From Saprospiraceae bacterium (GTDB lineage: Bacteria; Bacteroidota; Bacteroidia; Chitinophagales; Saprospiraceae), in NCBI GenBank assembly GCA_041392805.1, contig JAWKLJ010000002.1, forward strand, positions 2,495,001 through 2,559,000: DNA of 64,000 bases, given 5' to 3'. Each line of letters opens with the position of its first letter. Position 1 is the stretch's first letter. The notes beneath the pieces were generated by a model. That model saw nothing but the letters and a program-made list of their open reading frames with translations. It did no database searches and was not told where the DNA came from. Positions 43,798 through 53,808 of the stretch are shown one piece after another. Made by a program: the position numbers and the translations under genes.

Positions 43798-43833
43798 GAT
43801 GGCCAAAGAAAGTTTTTGCTTTCTTTGGCCATC
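43798..43833 (+). terminator. Strong stem-loop after the sigma operon
   Basis: GATGGCCAAAGAAAG (43798-43812) and its exact complement (43819-43833) with a TTTTTG loop, a 15-bp perfect stem. No T-run follows, so it may be a bidirectional or processing-type end rather than a classical intrinsic terminator. Confidence 0.5.
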
Positions 43834-43874
43834 TGACATTAATCTGAAAATTACCAGAAATCCAAATAAGTAGT

Positions 43875-43882
43875 TATATTTG
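43875..43882 (+). promoter_or_regulatory. -7 box (TATATTTG) for the membrane-anchored hypothetical gene
   Basis: Exact TAnnTTTG match 21 bp before the ATG at 43904. Confidence 0.5.
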
Positions 43883-43903
43883 ATGGCAATCATCTAGTAA
43901 ACA

Positions 43904-44428
43904 ATGAGACTTAGGCTTTTATGGGCATGGCTACTCTTTAGCATTATATCCATTCAATGGATTATAGGGGTGGTTTATGTGAAAATTAGCCATTCTTACC
44001 TGATGGAAGTGGAGATGAATGAGAAAGAGACAGCCTTGGCCGAAAGTATAGCGCAGGAGTATGGCGTCATTTCTAATGTTCGGATCATTGACGAAGATGA
44101 ATTACAGGCCAATCAGCAGTCGGGTTATGCTGCTACCTTTATTTTTTCGACTGCTTTGGAAGATAGCGCTTTGTATTTTGCTTTGGAAACAGATTTAACG
44201 CAGGTCCTGAGCCATGAAGAAATTTTCTATCAGCCTAAGGAACAGCAAGATACCGAAAAAAGCATGCTTTCCCTTCACCAACTTTTCTCTATTTATGTAC
44301 TGAATCGAGGTGCTGTTTTGCAACCTCGTGAAATGGTAAACTTTAATACACCCAATTTTATCTATTTAATCCAGGGAGATCTTTTTGATATCCAAATTCC
44401 GACTCCGCCTCCTTCCTTTCTCGTTTGA
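43904..44428 (+). CDS. Membrane-anchored hypothetical protein
   Basis: 174 aa. One N-terminal membrane segment (about 6-28, LLWAWLLFSIISIQWIIGVVYV), then an extracytoplasmic domain of mixed helix and strand with 'EKETALAESIAQEYGVISNVRIIDEDEL' and a proline-rich end (PTPPPSFLV). No family recognised. The next gene (outer membrane protein) starts 165 bp later on the same strand and may be a partner. Confidence 0.75.
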   Translation: MRLRLLWAWLLFSIISIQWIIGVVYVKISHSYLMEVEMNEKETALAESIAQEYGVISNVRIIDEDELQANQQSGYAATFIFSTALEDSALYFALETDLTQVLSHEEIFYQPKEQQDTEKSMLSLHQLFSIYVLNRGAVLQPREMVNFNTPNFIYLIQGDLFDIQIPTPPPSFLV

Positions 44429-44593
44429 TATTTCCCCCCTTTTTGTTTAAAAGGCTGAAAATAATTGTCGGAGAGCCATTAATTGATGAATCTCTTAGCT
44501 CGGTATGTGTTCAACAGGCATTTTGCTTGTCAGGGTGCCAAGGTAATTTCGGCCATTTCCTTCATTTTTACCATTTTAAAAATAAAACTCACC

Positions 44594-45742
44594 ATGCGAT
44601 ATATAAAAATACTTCTACTCCTTTCTTTTATTATAGTTGAATCTCAAAGCCTTTGGGCGCAAGGTTGCGTCGCCATTAGGGGGTCCTCATGTAGTGCTGG
44701 ATTAGGGGTAAGCAATACCCTGCTAAAAGGTGAATTCATAGCAGGCACAGGTTTTCGTTACTTCAAATCATTTAGACACTTCAGGGGGCTGGAGGAAGAG
44801 ACGAATAGGATAGCAGAAGGTACAGAGGTTGTCAACAAATCATATTTCGTTGATTTATCCTTAAATTATGGGATTACGGATAGGTTGTTTGCCAATGTAA
44901 TTGTCCCATTTGTTCATCACAATCGTTCCTCTATGTATGAACATGGTGGAAATCCGCCAAATGGTCTTGGCGAGCGGCATGAAACTTCGGCCAAAGGTTT
45001 GGCAGATGTTCGCTTGGGTTTAGGCTACTGGCTGTTTGACCCTAATGAAAACCAGTCGTTCAATTATGCCTTTGGCCTTGGCCTCAAGTTGCCTACTGGT
45101 AAATACGATTATAAAGATACCTTTTACAACCAGGGATCCAATAAAGACGAAAGCATAGAAAGCGTTGTAGACCAGTCTATTCAGCCTGGAGACGGCGGCA
45201 CAGGTATTGCGATTGACCTCCAAGGTTACCAGACTTTATCCAATACCTTAGTGTTGAGTACTAACCTATACTACTTGCTGAATTTTCAGGCGACCAATGG
45301 TGTATTGACAAGAAATGGGAGCAGTGAATTTTCTTGTCCTGATCAGTTTGCTGCAAGGATTGGAGCCTTTTACAATACTTCCATTTCAGGGTTTAGTGGA
45401 TACCTGGGTGCCAGGGTCGAGGGGGTGCCATCCAAGGACTTAGTCGGCAAAAGTTATGGCTATAGAAGACCTGGTTATGCCATTTCTGTTGAACCTGGAA
45501 TTGGTTATAATACTCATAAATATGCGATTAACTTGAGTGTGCCTATCGCCTTAATCCGGAATAGAACCCAGAGTTATGAGGATAAACAGCGTACCATTGA
45601 TAGGGGTGTTTATACGCACGGAGATGCTGCCTTTGCGGATTATCTGTGGAATGTAAATTTCTCCTACCGCTTTGGAGGCAAGCATACCATGAAACAAGAT
45701 CACATTCCCATTTGGGAAGATATTAAAAACGGGACCAGATAA
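44594..45742 (+). CDS. Outer-membrane transporter-like beta-barrel protein
   Basis: 382 aa from the ATG at 44594; the open frame starts at 44483, but those residues precede the signal peptide (MRYIKILLLLSFIIVESQSLWAQ). A mature barrel with 'YGITDRLFANVIVPFVHHNR', 'KGLADVRLGLGYWLFDP', 'FNYAFGLGLKLPTGKYDYKDTFYN' resembles the phenol-degradation MetA-like/transporter group. Two Cys residues (C24, C32) lie close to the mature N-terminus. Substrate unknown. Confidence 0.75.
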   Translation: MRYIKILLLLSFIIVESQSLWAQGCVAIRGSSCSAGLGVSNTLLKGEFIAGTGFRYFKSFRHFRGLEEETNRIAEGTEVVNKSYFVDLSLNYGITDRLFANVIVPFVHHNRSSMYEHGGNPPNGLGERHETSAKGLADVRLGLGYWLFDPNENQSFNYAFGLGLKLPTGKYDYKDTFYNQGSNKDESIESVVDQSIQPGDGGTGIAIDLQGYQTLSNTLVLSTNLYYLLNFQATNGVLTRNGSSEFSCPDQFAARIGAFYNTSISGFSGYLGARVEGVPSKDLVGKSYGYRRPGYAISVEPGIGYNTHKYAINLSVPIALIRNRTQSYEDKQRTIDRGVYTHGDAAFADYLWNVNFSYRFGGKHTMKQDHIPIWEDIKNGTR

Positions 45743-45750
45743 AGACGGTT

Positions 45751-46782
45751 TTATAGATCGAATAGCGTTCCATGAACACCTGGGGGCACAATTCCCAGGT
45801 GTTTATAGGCCTTTTCGGTGGCTTCTCTGCCGCGAGGGGTCCGTTGGATATAGCCCTCCATGATCAGGAATGGCTCGTGAACCTCCTCGATGGTACCCGC
45901 TTCTTCCCCAACGGCTGTGCCAAGGGTGCTCAGTCCCACCGGCCCTCCTTTGAATTTTTGTATGATGGTGCTTAAGATTTTATTGTCCATTTCATCCAAG
46001 CCGTGGGAATCGACATTCAAGGCGGAAAGGCCGTATTCGGCGATGGCTAAATCAATGGTGCCATCACCTTTGATCTGGGCGAAATCTCGGGTTCGGCGCA
46101 GCAGCGCGTTGGCAATCCGTGGGGTTCCCCGGCTTCGGCGGCCAATTTCCTGGGCGCCTTCCTGGGTAATGGGAACATTTAAGATGCTAGCAGAACGCTT
46201 TATAATTTTTACGAGGGTTGGTGTGTCATAATAATCAAGATGGCAATTGATGCCAAAGCGCGCGCGCATGGGGGCTGTCAGGAGTCCCATACGGGTAGTT
46301 GCACCGATTAAGGTAAAGGGATTGAGGGTAAGTTGAATACTGCGCGCATTGGGGCCGCTATCGATCATAATATCGATGCGGTAGTCCTCCATAGCAGAAT
46401 AGAGGTATTCTTCTACCACCGTATTGAGCCGATGAATCTCGTCAATGAACAGGACATCTCCTTCTTCGAGGTTGGTCAACAGACCTGCCAAATCACCCGG
46501 CTTTTCCAGCACCGGCCCTGACGTCATTTTGAGGCTGGCATCCAATTCATGCGCTATGATATGAGAAAGCGTGGTTTTTCCCAAGCCCGGAGGCCCATGC
46601 AGCAATACGTGGTCCAAGGCTTCCGACCGCTGTCTGGCGGCGGCAATAAACACCTTCAGGTTTTCCACTATTTTAGGCTGCCCACTAAAATCCTCTAATT
46701 CTTTGGGACGCAGGTTTTTTTCTATCAGCTTTTCCTCTGAATTAAACTGATCTCCACTTGGGTCTAAATTTGGATTTGGCAT
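45751..46782 (-). CDS. ruvB: Holliday junction branch migration ATPase RuvB
   Basis: 343 aa. Walker A GPPGLGKT (63-70), Walker B 'LFIDEIHRL', sensor '[12 protein letters not shown]', arginine finger region 'MRARFGI' and the C-terminal winged helix ending '[20 protein letters not shown]'. RuvB drives branch migration with RuvA. The gene is convergent with the outer-membrane gene (8 bp between) and is followed upstream by a small lipoprotein gene. Confidence 0.97.
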   Translation of the reverse strand: MPNPNLDPSGDQFNSEEKLIEKNLRPKELEDFSGQPKIVENLKVFIAAARQRSEALDHVLLHGPPGLGKTTLSHIIAHELDASLKMTSGPVLEKPGDLAGLLTNLEEGDVLFIDEIHRLNTVVEEYLYSAMEDYRIDIMIDSGPNARSIQLTLNPFTLIGATTRMGLLTAPMRARFGINCHLDYYDTPTLVKIIKRSASILNVPITQEGAQEIGRRSRGTPRIANALLRRTRDFAQIKGDGTIDLAIAEYGLSALNVDSHGLDEMDNKILSTIIQKFKGGPVGLSTLGTAVGEEAGTIEEVHEPFLIMEGYIQRTPRGREATEKAYKHLGIVPPGVHGTLFDL

Positions 46783-46793
46783 AAGTTATCGTC

Positions 46794-47117
46794 TCACTCT
46801 TGAATGACTGCACAAGTAATTTCAATAAAACCATCTTCGACCATACAAATGCTCATCATGGGTTCCGCTTCTTTGTAGCCAAAGCTTATTTTATTCCCCA
46901 CCTGAAGCACGGCGGCCCATTGGTCAAAATTGATAGGGGAAAGCTTTTTTCCCTCGGAGGTTAATATAAGGATTTTACATCCGTCAAGTTCCGAATAATC
47001 TTTTACTTCACCACTGTGGGTACATTTTTCATCTCCTAAGTTCTTCTTTTGTGTATTACAAGCCAATAAGACAAGGAAATACATGAAAGAAAGTGTTAAA
47101 ATGATATGTTTTCTCAT
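46794..47117 (-). CDS. Small hypothetical lipoprotein
   Basis: 107 aa with a lipoprotein signal (lipobox LLAC, C20). The mature part has three or four Cys (C32, C48 and others) and 'YSELDGCKILILTSEGKKLSPIN'. No family recognised. Start 11 bp before ruvB on the same strand, so they may share a message. Confidence 0.7.
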   Translation of the reverse strand: MRKHIILTLSFMYFLVLLACNTQKKNLGDEKCTHSGEVKDYSELDGCKILILTSEGKKLSPINFDQWAAVLQVGNKISFGYKEAEPMMSICMVEDGFIEITCAVIQE

Positions 47118-47174
47118 AATAGAAGGTATTGTACGCTTTTCTGCGAAAAATAAGGGCTAAATGCCAATAATTGT

Positions 47175-47182
47175 TACCTTTG
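47175..47182 (+). promoter_or_regulatory. -7 box (TACCTTTG) for icd
   Basis: Exact TAnnTTTG match 63 bp before the icd ATG at 47246; leaves a leader of about 60 nt. Confidence 0.45.
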
Positions 47183-47245
47183 TGCTGCTTTTTTTAAACC
47201 CATTTACTTAGTCATTCGGCTAAGTGTTAAAATAGACAAAAAAAT

Positions 47246-48514
47246 ATGAGTGGAACAAAAGTAACGATTGAAAATGGCAAATTATTAGTTCCTAATGATC
47301 CAATTATCCCATTTATTGAGGGTGATGGTATTGGACCTGATATTTGGGCTGCCTCAGAACGCGTTTTAGATGCGGCCGTAGAAAAAGCCTATGGCGGAAC
47401 GCGAAAGATTACCTGGCACGAAGTATTAGCTGGACAAAAGGCTTTTGATGAAACAGGGGAATGGCTTCCTCAAGAAACCTTAGACGATATCAAAACCTAT
47501 CTCATCGCCATTAAGGGGCCATTAACGACACCTGTAGGCGGTGGTATTCGCTCTTTGAACGTGGCTTTAAGACAACAACTTGACCTATACGCTTGTGTGC
47601 GTCCGGTTCAGTATTTTAGTGGTGTTCCTTCTCCGGTAAAACAGCCAGAGGATGTGGATATGATTATCTTCAGAGAGAACACAGAAGATATTTATGCAGG
47701 TATTGAATACCTGAATGGCACCCCAGAAGTAGAAAAACTAAAGAATTTTCTTCAAAACGAGCTTGGTGTCACCCAAATTCGTTTTCCTAATACAGTTTCC
47801 TTAGGTATTAAGCCTGTTTCAGTAGAAGGTACCGAAAGATTAGTTAAGGCAGCCGTTAAATATGCTATTGACAATAAGAAACCTTCTGTTAGCCTGGTTC
47901 ACAAGGGCAATATCATGAAGTTTACAGAAGGTAAATTCAAGGATTGGGGGTATGAGTTTGCAGAGCGTGAATTTGGCGATAAAGTATTTACCTGGGCGCA
48001 ATATGACCGTATTGTTGCCACACAGGGTAAGGCTGCTGCTGATGCTGCTCAGGATAAAGCGATTAAAGGAGGAGCGGTTTTGATTAAGGATGTTATCGCT
48101 GATGCTTTTTTGCAGCAGATCCTGACTCGTCCGAAAGAGTATGATGTAATTGCTACGCTGAACCTAAATGGAGATTATATCTCTGATGCCTTGGCTGCTC
48201 AGGTTGGTGGAATTGGTATCGCTCCTGGAGCCAATATCAATTATGAGTCGGGTTGTGCCATCTTTGAGGCTACGCATGGAACTGCTCCCAAATATGCTGG
48301 TTTAGATAAAGTGAACCCTAGTTCTGTTATCCTTTCCGGTGAAATGATGTTCAGATATATGGGGTGGATAGAAGCAGCTGATTTGGTGCTCAAAGGGGTA
48401 GAAGGTGCTATCACGAGTAAGCGTGTTACCTATGATTTTCATCGATTAATGGATGGCGCTACTTTGCTGAAGTGCTCTGAATTTGGCGATGAAATCATCA
48501 AGAATATGGCATAA
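47246..48514 (+). CDS. icd: NADP-dependent isocitrate dehydrogenase
   Basis: 422 aa, close to the dimeric E. coli type. Oxidises isocitrate to 2-oxoglutarate in the TCA cycle. Signatures: '[12 protein letters not shown]', '[24 protein letters not shown]' with the phosphorylatable Ser region and substrate arginines, '[14 protein letters not shown]', '[10 protein letters not shown]' and '[26 protein letters not shown]' with the metal Asp. 'HGTAPKYAG' is the NADP site. Monocistronic, closed by a strong terminator. Confidence 0.96.
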   Translation: MSGTKVTIENGKLLVPNDPIIPFIEGDGIGPDIWAASERVLDAAVEKAYGGTRKITWHEVLAGQKAFDETGEWLPQETLDDIKTYLIAIKGPLTTPVGGGIRSLNVALRQQLDLYACVRPVQYFSGVPSPVKQPEDVDMIIFRENTEDIYAGIEYLNGTPEVEKLKNFLQNELGVTQIRFPNTVSLGIKPVSVEGTERLVKAAVKYAIDNKKPSVSLVHKGNIMKFTEGKFKDWGYEFAEREFGDKVFTWAQYDRIVATQGKAAADAAQDKAIKGGAVLIKDVIADAFLQQILTRPKEYDVIATLNLNGDYISDALAAQVGGIGIAPGANINYESGCAIFEATHGTAPKYAGLDKVNPSSVILSGEMMFRYMGWIEAADLVLKGVEGAITSKRVTYDFHRLMDGATLLKCSEFGDEIIKNMA

Positions 48515-48540
48515 TTTTTTATGCTAAAGGGAAATTAAAA

Positions 48541-48573
48541 AGGCCTGCCGGAGAATCCGGCAGGCCTTTTTTT
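48541..48573. terminator. Bidirectional intrinsic terminator between icd and the T9SS gene
   Basis: A 12-bp GC-rich perfect stem (AGGCCTGCCGGA 48541-48552; TCCGGCAGGCCT 48556-48567) with GAA loop, T-run on the right and A-run on the left. It serves icd from the left and the convergent T9SS gene from the right. Confidence 0.85.
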
Positions 48574-48587
48574 TAACCCGCGAGCTT

Positions 48588-50885
48588 TTATCTTTGTAAG
48601 AAAACCTTCTCTGTTTTAATGCCTTCATCCGTCTGAACGCGGATAAAATAAAGGCCATTCGTCAAATTAGATAAGTTATAATCAAACTTACCCTCTTTGA
48701 AGTTTTGATAGGCATTTCGTTGTAGTATTCTGCCTGCACCATCAATAATGGTGATTTGAACCTTGTTGGACGTTTGCACCAAGGCAACTTCCAGGTTAAC
48801 TATATCACTGGTTGGATTAGGATATACTTTGATCTTATTCTCTGGGCTAAGCACTTGTGTTGCATTAACTGTATTGCCAATGCTCATCCGAACAATAGGA
48901 ATAGCACCACCAGCAAAAGTTCCTAGAATCAAGTCTGGACTTGGCTCTGGTCCAACCCATAATACTGGTGCTTCACGTGGTATTCCAGCAAGGGCATTGG
49001 CGAAAACCATCGCTGAATAATCGATATCTTCACTTACCAGGAAATTACAGGTTTGGTCATCCGCAGAGTTAATATATTGTACCAGTGCAATATATTGGGT
49101 ATTGTTTTTTAAAGGAATTTCAGCACCTTCAAAATCGAATGGAATTTTAATGAGCCCTTCTTCTGTTCCCGTGAAAGTATAGCTGTTGATGCCCAGCGCA
49201 TTGCCATATTCCGAACTATTGGCCCGACCATCATTATTGGTATCTCCAGCCCATTCGTACAAATAAGTATTGACACTTCGCCCTGCCAATTCATCTGGAT
49301 TTGAAACCCCGAAGCTCATATAACGTGCGACATACCCTTCACCTTTTGGGCAATAAAAAACATTGCCAAAGGAATAGCTGACATCATCAGCGGGAGAAAC
49401 GCCTCTTGCCCCAACACCATTTTCTTTAGAAAACAGCGTATCGGTCATTAGGAAGCTGAACTGTAGGGTATCATTAAGGGTATTGCCATCTTCGTTGTCA
49501 TGAGAAATCAAATAAGTACCGGTATAAAAGCCGTTATTTAAACCAGAAGGATCTAGTATTTCATCGAAAAGTTGATTTTCAGCTAAAGAATCAACAGTGA
49601 TGGTACCATAATCCCGAGTGTCATTATAGACAACTGTCCCATCATTATCACTGGTGATGGTAAGGTTAAGCTTTACATTTGTTGCATCCAAACCACCTAT
49701 GTTTTGGATGTCAGCCAAAAAAGCAGCAGAGTCAGCTTGGCTAATGGGTGTGGCGAAATTCGGATAAACCGCATAAAAGTTATCATTTACGCGCATGTCA
49801 TAGGCTAGCCTTTCAACCACGGCAATATCATCCAAGCCCCAAAAATAGAAATCAGATCCGAAGGTAATTCTCAATTTAATAGAAGTAGCACCTCCAATGA
49901 TCTCAGATGGAATGGGAATGGATTCCCTTGATTCGATCCAGGTATTCGACTCAAGGCCTTCATTTAGCTCAATAGGAGCAGACCAATTGGCACCACCATC
50001 CGTACTTACCTCAAAAGCCGTCCTGACCTGACGGGAAACCGTCTCCGAAATAGGAATAGCTGGCGCACCACTAGATAAATTCAAGTACAGCACAGCTTGT
50101 GTGAATTCTAGAGACAAGGCATTAGCCGCTGAGCTGATGTCTATGTCGGGGCTTATGATGGAAGTGGTATATTCAGGATATTCACTCGGTGGAACATTCA
50201 GGTTGGCATCACTCTCTAACCAGGTTTGCATCACTGCATTGAAAAAAACAAAACCGTTGTTTGCCGTTTCCGAGCCGATGACAGTAGCCTCTGTAAAGCG
50301 GGTACCATAACTACCATCAGCTGAATAAAACCATAAGCCAGCGCAAACATTTTTATTCGTAAAGGTGATGACCGTATTCCCACTAGTCATCGTAATGATT
50401 GATCCACTAAGGGTTACCATCGGGTCATTGATCCCTGTCATGGTGGATGCCCAGTCATCAAATGCCGCCTGGCTAACTTCCATAGCGGTAGAAGTTGTCA
50501 AGTAGCCAGCATTATCTACTGTAGTAGAACGACCACTCAGGGGGACCGCAGCAGCATTGAGATTGCTGTTCATGATATTATTGGCAATGGAATATCTTGC
50601 ATAAACCGTCCCATAATTGGTGCCATCATCAAATCTTACATTGTATTCCAAGGCATTCATCATATTTAACTCTGCTGTTACACCGGTAACAGCAGCGCCA
50701 TTTACGGTTATAGAAGTAAGGCCATAGCTCCCCAGGATCCCCCCAAAATTCTTCCCACATTGGTCCGTCCTGGTGGTCCAGTCTCTCATGCCGTCGCTAA
50801 AGTCCTCTTCCCAGATGACATTTTGTGCCTGGATGGTAAAAAGGCTAAACAAAATAGCGGAAAAAAGGAGTAATAATCTTTTCAT
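48588..50885 (-). CDS. Large T9SS-exported protein with lectin/MAM-like modules
   Basis: 765 aa, signal peptide ends TIQAQ. The N-terminal part ('WEEDFSDGMRDWTTRTD', about 24-220) and the next ('FVFFNAVMQTWLES', 'SPDIDISSAANALSLEFTQAV', 'YFWGLDDIAVVE', about 220-360) look like jelly-roll carbohydrate-binding or MAM-type domains with a typical 'DDI.V' ending. A CARDB-like segment follows (375-480). The last 75 residues ('KVYPNPTSDIVNLEVALVQ' to 'TEKVFLQR') are a T9SS type A sorting domain. Probably an adhesive or glycan-binding surface protein without visible catalytic site. Confidence 0.8.
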   Translation of the reverse strand: MKRLLLLFSAILFSLFTIQAQNVIWEEDFSDGMRDWTTRTDQCGKNFGGILGSYGLTSITVNGAAVTGVTAELNMMNALEYNVRFDDGTNYGTVYARYSIANNIMNSNLNAAAVPLSGRSTTVDNAGYLTTSTAMEVSQAAFDDWASTMTGINDPMVTLSGSIITMTSGNTVITFTNKNVCAGLWFYSADGSYGTRFTEATVIGSETANNGFVFFNAVMQTWLESDANLNVPPSEYPEYTTSIISPDIDISSAANALSLEFTQAVLYLNLSSGAPAIPISETVSRQVRTAFEVSTDGGANWSAPIELNEGLESNTWIESRESIPIPSEIIGGATSIKLRITFGSDFYFWGLDDIAVVERLAYDMRVNDNFYAVYPNFATPISQADSAAFLADIQNIGGLDATNVKLNLTITSDNDGTVVYNDTRDYGTITVDSLAENQLFDEILDPSGLNNGFYTGTYLISHDNEDGNTLNDTLQFSFLMTDTLFSKENGVGARGVSPADDVSYSFGNVFYCPKGEGYVARYMSFGVSNPDELAGRSVNTYLYEWAGDTNNDGRANSSEYGNALGINSYTFTGTEEGLIKIPFDFEGAEIPLKNNTQYIALVQYINSADDQTCNFLVSEDIDYSAMVFANALAGIPREAPVLWVGPEPSPDLILGTFAGGAIPIVRMSIGNTVNATQVLSPENKIKVYPNPTSDIVNLEVALVQTSNKVQITIIDGAGRILQRNAYQNFKEGKFDYNLSNLTNGLYFIRVQTDEGIKTEKVFLQR

Positions 50886-51095
50886 AAAACATTGTTAATT
50901 AGTGATTTAATGAAATGTCAATCAGTTGATATTATTGTACTTACCTATTCAGGAGGGCTCTGAATAAACTGTCCTTATTTATGATGAGAGTAGATCGAAA
51001 GTAAAAGTATTCAAAATTAGGAGCGAATGCCTTTAGGGAAAGCGAATTTATTTGTCTTTTGTTTGATATTTGTAAAGAAAACACTCAAGGAAGTC

Positions 51096-51449
51096 CTAAG
51101 CAGAAAAGGAAGTACCACAACCACAGGTATCCGTTGCATTAGGATTATTAAAAGTAAATCCTCTATTGTTTAGGCCATTTACCCAATCAATTTCAATCCC
51201 TAAAAGATAAATAGCATGAGATTTTTGCATAAATACCTTGATCCCCTGGATGTCAAAAACTTCATCATTTTCTTTTGGGAGATCAAATCCCAAGATATAG
51301 GAAAAACCAGAGCAGCCTCCGCCCTTTACACCAACTCTTAGGCCATGGTCATCTGGTACGCCCTGTTCCGCCTTTATCCTAAGCAGTTGCTGGATGGCGC
51401 CACTGGTCAGTCCCAAAGGTGTTAAGGTGTCTGGACTATTCTTACTCAT
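51096..51449 (-). CDS. IscA/ErpA-type iron-sulfur assembly protein
   Basis: 117 aa A-type carrier. The three cluster-binding cysteines are present: C46 in GGGCSGFS and C109, C111 in TDTCGCGTSF. It transfers Fe-S clusters to client proteins. Other Fe-S genes are not seen close by. Divergent from the next plus-strand gene with a 280-bp gap. Confidence 0.93.
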   Translation of the reverse strand: MSKNSPDTLTPLGLTSGAIQQLLRIKAEQGVPDDHGLRVGVKGGGCSGFSYILGFDLPKENDEVFDIQGIKVFMQKSHAIYLLGIEIDWVNGLNNRGFTFNNPNATDTCGCGTSFSA

Positions 51450-51729
51450 AAAAATATTATTAATTCATGCAAATTAAACAAAAAAAGAACGATTGAGCAA
51501 AGGCTTTTGTTTAATTAAAAAGTAAAATTCACATTTGTTCGCTCATTTGTTCTTTCCTGTCTTTGTTTTATTCCCGGGATCTAAAACTTGAGGGATGAGT
51601 TACCCTGAGTTACACAGCGGAGCGGAGTAGGCGGAGAATCATTTAAGTAAAGATATAATACAAGCTTTTATACCAAAACTTTTGGCATTGTGAAGGAGGA
51701 ATTTAATTTTACGTCCTAAAACATTAAAT
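51450..51729. other. Intergenic region, no gene seen
   Basis: 280 bp between divergent genes. It includes a G/A-rich stretch (GAGTTACACAGCGGAGCGGA near 51608-51627) reminiscent of short dispersed repeats found in Bacteroidota intergenic DNA, with no open frame. Confidence 0.3.
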
Positions 51730-52266
51730 ATGCCAACTTGGTTAGCTGTTATTCTGGATTTGATAAAAATGACTGTGCCTGCTTTAGTTGTCTTTTTTAC
51801 CGTTAATTATATGCTAAAGCAATTTTTCGAGGGACAGCAAAAACTGAAAGCATTGGAGTTGCAGCAACAGCAACAAAAATCAACCCTCCCGCTTAAATTA
51901 CAGGCTTACGAGCGACTCTCGCTGTTTTGTGAGCGAATTTCGGTTTCTAACCTTTTACTTCGCCTTTCTGATAATGGCATGAGTGGACAACGACTCAAAG
52001 TGGCATTGCTTTTAGCCATCCAACAGGAATTTGAGCATAATATTACACAACAAGTGTATGTCTCGGCGCAATTATGGGCCATTATCAAAGCTGCCCGTGA
52101 TGACAGCGTCAATTTTATTTCAATCGTATGGGATAAGATAGAAGGTGAAAAGGACCTAAATAGCTTTAAACAGGCACTTATTGCTTACCAGGCCAGTCGC
52201 GAAATAACAGGACTTGATACCGCCTTATCAGCTATAAAAAAGGAAGCTTCGCTCGTATTAGGCTAA
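51730..52266 (+). CDS. Conserved membrane-anchored protein of unknown function
   Basis: 178 aa. N-terminal membrane segment (about 5-30, LAVILDLIKMTVPALVVFFTVNYML), then a coiled-coil stretch rich in Gln (ALELQQQQQKSTLPLKLQAYERL) and a helical domain 'QEFEHNITQQVYVSAQLWAIIKAARDDSV'. I recall similar small proteins in many Bacteroidota, function unknown. No operon partner nearby. Confidence 0.8.
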   Translation: MPTWLAVILDLIKMTVPALVVFFTVNYMLKQFFEGQQKLKALELQQQQQKSTLPLKLQAYERLSLFCERISVSNLLLRLSDNGMSGQRLKVALLLAIQQEFEHNITQQVYVSAQLWAIIKAARDDSVNFISIVWDKIEGEKDLNSFKQALIAYQASREITGLDTALSAIKKEASLVLG

Positions 52267-52330
52267 AGGGAATTGCCCAATCTTGTTTGAATAGCTGGTA
52301 TACTGATTATTTTTAATTATTTTTAGATCT

Positions 52331-52439
52331 TGGACTTTTGACGCTTTGGGAAATCGAAAGAACGAAGTGGAAAAATTGTGCACCTGAGCCTTTCCGATTT
52401 CCGCCTTCCGGCTTCAAAACAGCGAATGCGAAAGTCCAG
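52331..52439. repeat. Imperfect palindrome in intergenic DNA
   Basis: Left arm TGGACTTT and TTGGGAAATCGAAAG (52331-52360), right arm CTTTCCGATTTCC and AAAGTCCA (52390-52439) pair imperfectly with a gap of about 12 bases in one arm. The sequence after the right arm resembles a shorter stretch at 27814-27833 (TTCCGACTTCCGACTTC), suggesting a dispersed repeat. Confidence 0.4.
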
Positions 52440-52481
52440 TTTGATCGCAGCACTATTTTATTCACTTAAGCCTTTTTACCT

Positions 52482-53780
52482 ATGCCTTCCCAGCAGCCTC
52501 GAAGAAATTTTTTGCTTTCCCTGACCGGTTTTACTGCGTCTGCTATCTTGGCACCGTTTTACCAAACCGCACAGGGAAGAAGCTTGCTTGGGGCAATCGA
52601 GGAAAACGCACATTTACCTGCTTTATCCGTTGCAAAAGACGAAACATTCTGGTATCAGATTAGGCAAGCTTATACGGTAAGCCCAGCGATTATTAACCTG
52701 AACAATGGCGGCGTATCCCCTCAGCCCAAGGTCGTTCAGGATGGTGTGGAGCGTTATAATCAGCTCAGCAACGAAACGCCATCCTACTTTATGTGGCGGG
52801 TGCTGGACAATGGCAGAGAGCCGATTCGGCGGCAATTGGCGGCGCTATCTGGCTGTTCTCCTGACGAAATTGCTATCCAACGAAATTCCTCGGAAGCGTT
52901 GGAAACCATTATTTTTGGCCTTCGCTTGAAAAAAGGAGATGAGGTGGTCTTGACCAAACAGGATTATCCTAATATGATCAATGCCTGGAAACAAAGGGCA
53001 CACCGCGATGGTATCGTCTTGAAATGGCTTGATTTTGATTTTCCAATGGACGATAATGCGGCTATCATCCAGCGGTTTTCGGAGGCCTTTACGGAAAAAA
53101 CCAAGGTTGTCCACCTTACCCATGTCATTAATTGGATGGGACAGGTTTTGCCCGTGGCGGCCATTGCGGAGATAGCGCACCAGAAAGGGATTGAGGTGCT
53201 AGTAGATGGCGCGCATTCTTTTGCCCAACTCAACTTCAAGATCCCCGATCTGAAATGCGATTATTTTGGTACAAGTCTTCACAAATGGCTTTGCGCACCT
53301 TTTGGATCCGGCATGTTGTATGTGAAAAAAGATAAGATTAAATCCTTGTATCCGCTTTTCGGTTCTCCCGACCCTGAAGCGGAAGACATTCGCAAATTTG
53401 AGCACCTCGGCACCCGGTCTTTTGCCATCGAACAGGCTATCGGTCAAGCCATTTTATTTCATGAGATGATTGGTATCGAACGAAAAGAAGAAAGGCTGAA
53501 GTTTCTGCGGAATTACTGGGTCAACCAAGTAAAAGATTTGCCCAGGGTACATATAGGTTCTCCTTCTCAAGCGGAAAATACTTGTGCCATTGCCTTGCTT
53601 TCTATTGATGGCTATACACCAAGAGATATACATGACATTTTATTTAGAGATTATAAAATACATACGACAGCCATTGTCTGGGAAAACATTAGTGGGGTCC
53701 GTCTAACCCCGAATGTTTATACCCTACTTTCAGAATTGGATGTGTTAGTGAGTGCTATTAAAAAAATAGCAGTTTCTTGA
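52482..53780 (+). CDS. Class V aminotransferase-like protein with Tat-type signal
   Basis: 432 aa PLP enzyme of the cysteine desulfurase / isopenicillin-N epimerase group. The N-terminus 'QQPRRNFLLSLTGFTASAIL' looks like a twin-arginine signal. Core motifs: 'NNGGVSPQPKVVQDGVERYNQL', 'RNSSEALETIIFGLRL', 'HVINWMGQVLPVAAIAEIAHQKGIEVLVDGAHSFAQL' with the PLP Asp, and 'FGTSLHKWLCAPFGSGML' with the Schiff-base Lys. A folded PLP enzyme exported by Tat is plausible. It is 28 bp before the nuclease gene on the same strand. Confidence 0.88.
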   Translation: MPSQQPRRNFLLSLTGFTASAILAPFYQTAQGRSLLGAIEENAHLPALSVAKDETFWYQIRQAYTVSPAIINLNNGGVSPQPKVVQDGVERYNQLSNETPSYFMWRVLDNGREPIRRQLAALSGCSPDEIAIQRNSSEALETIIFGLRLKKGDEVVLTKQDYPNMINAWKQRAHRDGIVLKWLDFDFPMDDNAAIIQRFSEAFTEKTKVVHLTHVINWMGQVLPVAAIAEIAHQKGIEVLVDGAHSFAQLNFKIPDLKCDYFGTSLHKWLCAPFGSGMLYVKKDKIKSLYPLFGSPDPEAEDIRKFEHLGTRSFAIEQAIGQAILFHEMIGIERKEERLKFLRNYWVNQVKDLPRVHIGSPSQAENTCAIALLSIDGYTPRDIHDILFRDYKIHTTAIVWENISGVRLTPNVYTLLSELDVLVSAIKKIAVS

Positions 53781-53808
53781 TAGGGCTTGTCAAACCAAAA
53801 AAGACTTC

